Assembly: GCA_021153185.1 (NCBI GenBank)
Contig: JAGKTY010000022.1
Coordinates: 1 to 40,589, forward strand
Direction of reading: 5' to 3'
From: Lachnospiraceae bacterium
Lineage (GTDB): Bacteria; Bacillota; Clostridia; Lachnospirales; Lachnospiraceae
DNA: 40,589 bases
Part shown: piece after piece, positions 40,263 through 40,589 of the stretch
Numbering within the stretch: the stretch's first letter is position 1
How the letters are laid out: the number at the start of each line of letters is the position of its first letter
Program-made: the position numbers and the translations under genes
Notes under the pieces: model-generated
What the model was told of the DNA's origin: nothing
What the model saw: only the letters and a program-made list of their open reading frames with translations
Database searches by the model: none

Positions 40263-40589
40263 GCAAGCGAACACGGGATGTGTTCTTATGCAAATATATG
40301 ACCCAGATTAGATGGCCCATACGGACAGGCCGGGTCGGTTGCCGAGCGTGGTTAGGAGCCACATTATTGATTGAGTTAGAAGCTCAAATTTTATAAGTTG
40401 ATTACTTTATAATCAGTGCAGATGCACATCATCTTGTGAAACGGTCAATAAGAGTACGTGACGATATATTTTGCATAAGAGTATTCCTATGTGTAAAAGG
40501 CGTAAGTTAGCTTTTGCTAACAAAACGGCTTGATAATGCTACGTATATATGAGGTTTGAAGAGATGTTGCAGATGCGGCATCTCTTTTT
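40263..40589 (+). ncRNA. Large structured non-coding RNA, class unassigned
   Basis: About 325 bases run from a promoter to an intrinsic terminator (AGAGATG 40560-40566 with CATCTCT 40579-40585 and a T run) without an ORF. Local hairpins include GAACAC/GTGTTC (40269-40285), GACCC...GGGTC enclosing GGCC...GGCC, GTGG...CCAC, TTGAG...CTCAA, TGATTA...TAATCA, GTGC...GCAC, and GTTAGC-TTTT-GCTAAC. A long-range stem joins TTATGCAAATATA (40286-40298) to TATATTTTGCATAA (40465-40478) with one bulge. It is not RNase P, tmRNA, SRP or 6S by the signatures I know. The raiA-motif class, common in Clostridia, is a candidate; the gene following it lies outside the window. Confidence 0.65.

Noticed and set aside
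40263..40589. tmRNA, RNase P, SRP or 6S RNA
   Set aside because: I see no tRNA-like ends, no conserved RNase P GAGGAAAGUC block, no SRP tetraloop domain, and no single long 6S-type hairpin with a central bubble.

Overview
The window looks like a chromosomal segment from an anaerobic, low-to-medium-GC Clostridia, most likely family Lachnospiraceae. The evidence is the gene content: long-type PPi-dependent phosphofructokinase, TrpB2-type tryptophan synthase beta chain, ECF-type vitamin uptake, XRE/DUF6773 and XRE/DUF2975 pairs, a DUF438-hemerythrin-PAS protein, strong AGGAGG ribosome sites and TTGACA/TATAAT promoters. I see no rRNA, tRNA, prophage, intact transposase or CRISPR. Almost all genes are on the plus strand; trpB and pfp are the exceptions.

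Layout. 0.2-9 kb: a sugar mutarotase-like protein, two small membrane proteins, a Na+/Ca2+-type antiporter, nagA, rsgA, a MerR regulator, a membrane-anchored lipase and a U32-like protein. 8.8-9.54 kb is a gene-free block of repeats: three degenerate ~33-bp units, a minus-strand foldable element, and eight tandem 53-bp units each carrying an inverted TACATGGG/CCCATGTA pair. 9.5-13 kb: a transglutaminase-like protein, a long composite terminator hairpin, and trpB divergent from a LysR regulator with a 15-bp inverted repeat between them. 13-15.6 kb: a chemoreceptor with a polytopic N-terminus and an EcsC protein. 15.6-17.2 kb: a cobalamin riboswitch with a visible L5-L13 kissing loop and downstream terminator, controlling a DUF4430 lipoprotein and an ECF S component, a probable B12-uptake pair. 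17.4-20.7 kb: an autoregulated XRE/DUF6773 pair and an ABC exporter. 21-24.2 kb: a membrane diguanylate cyclase and a flavodoxin-MarR operon.

24.2-32.3 kb is the clearest multi-gene system: Pho-box-like repeats, pstSCAB-phoU, an EAL phosphodiesterase, polyphosphate kinase and an HD-domain protein in one tight run. It would join phosphate import, cyclic-di-GMP turnover and polyphosphate storage. 32.5-37 kb: DUF438 protein, DUF2975/XRE pair followed by a broken gene, then an SdpR-like/SdpI/CPBP-protease run resembling bacteriocin immunity without a visible toxin. 37-40.2 kb: pfp (minus), a truncated PrsW remnant and a glycerol-1-phosphate dehydrogenase-like protein.

The window ends with a ~325-nt segment that has its own promoter, many nested hairpins, a long-range stem and a terminator, but no ORF. 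I read it as a large structured non-coding RNA whose class I cannot assign. This element, the 53-bp array and the phosphate/c-di-GMP/polyphosphate operon are the items I would examine first.
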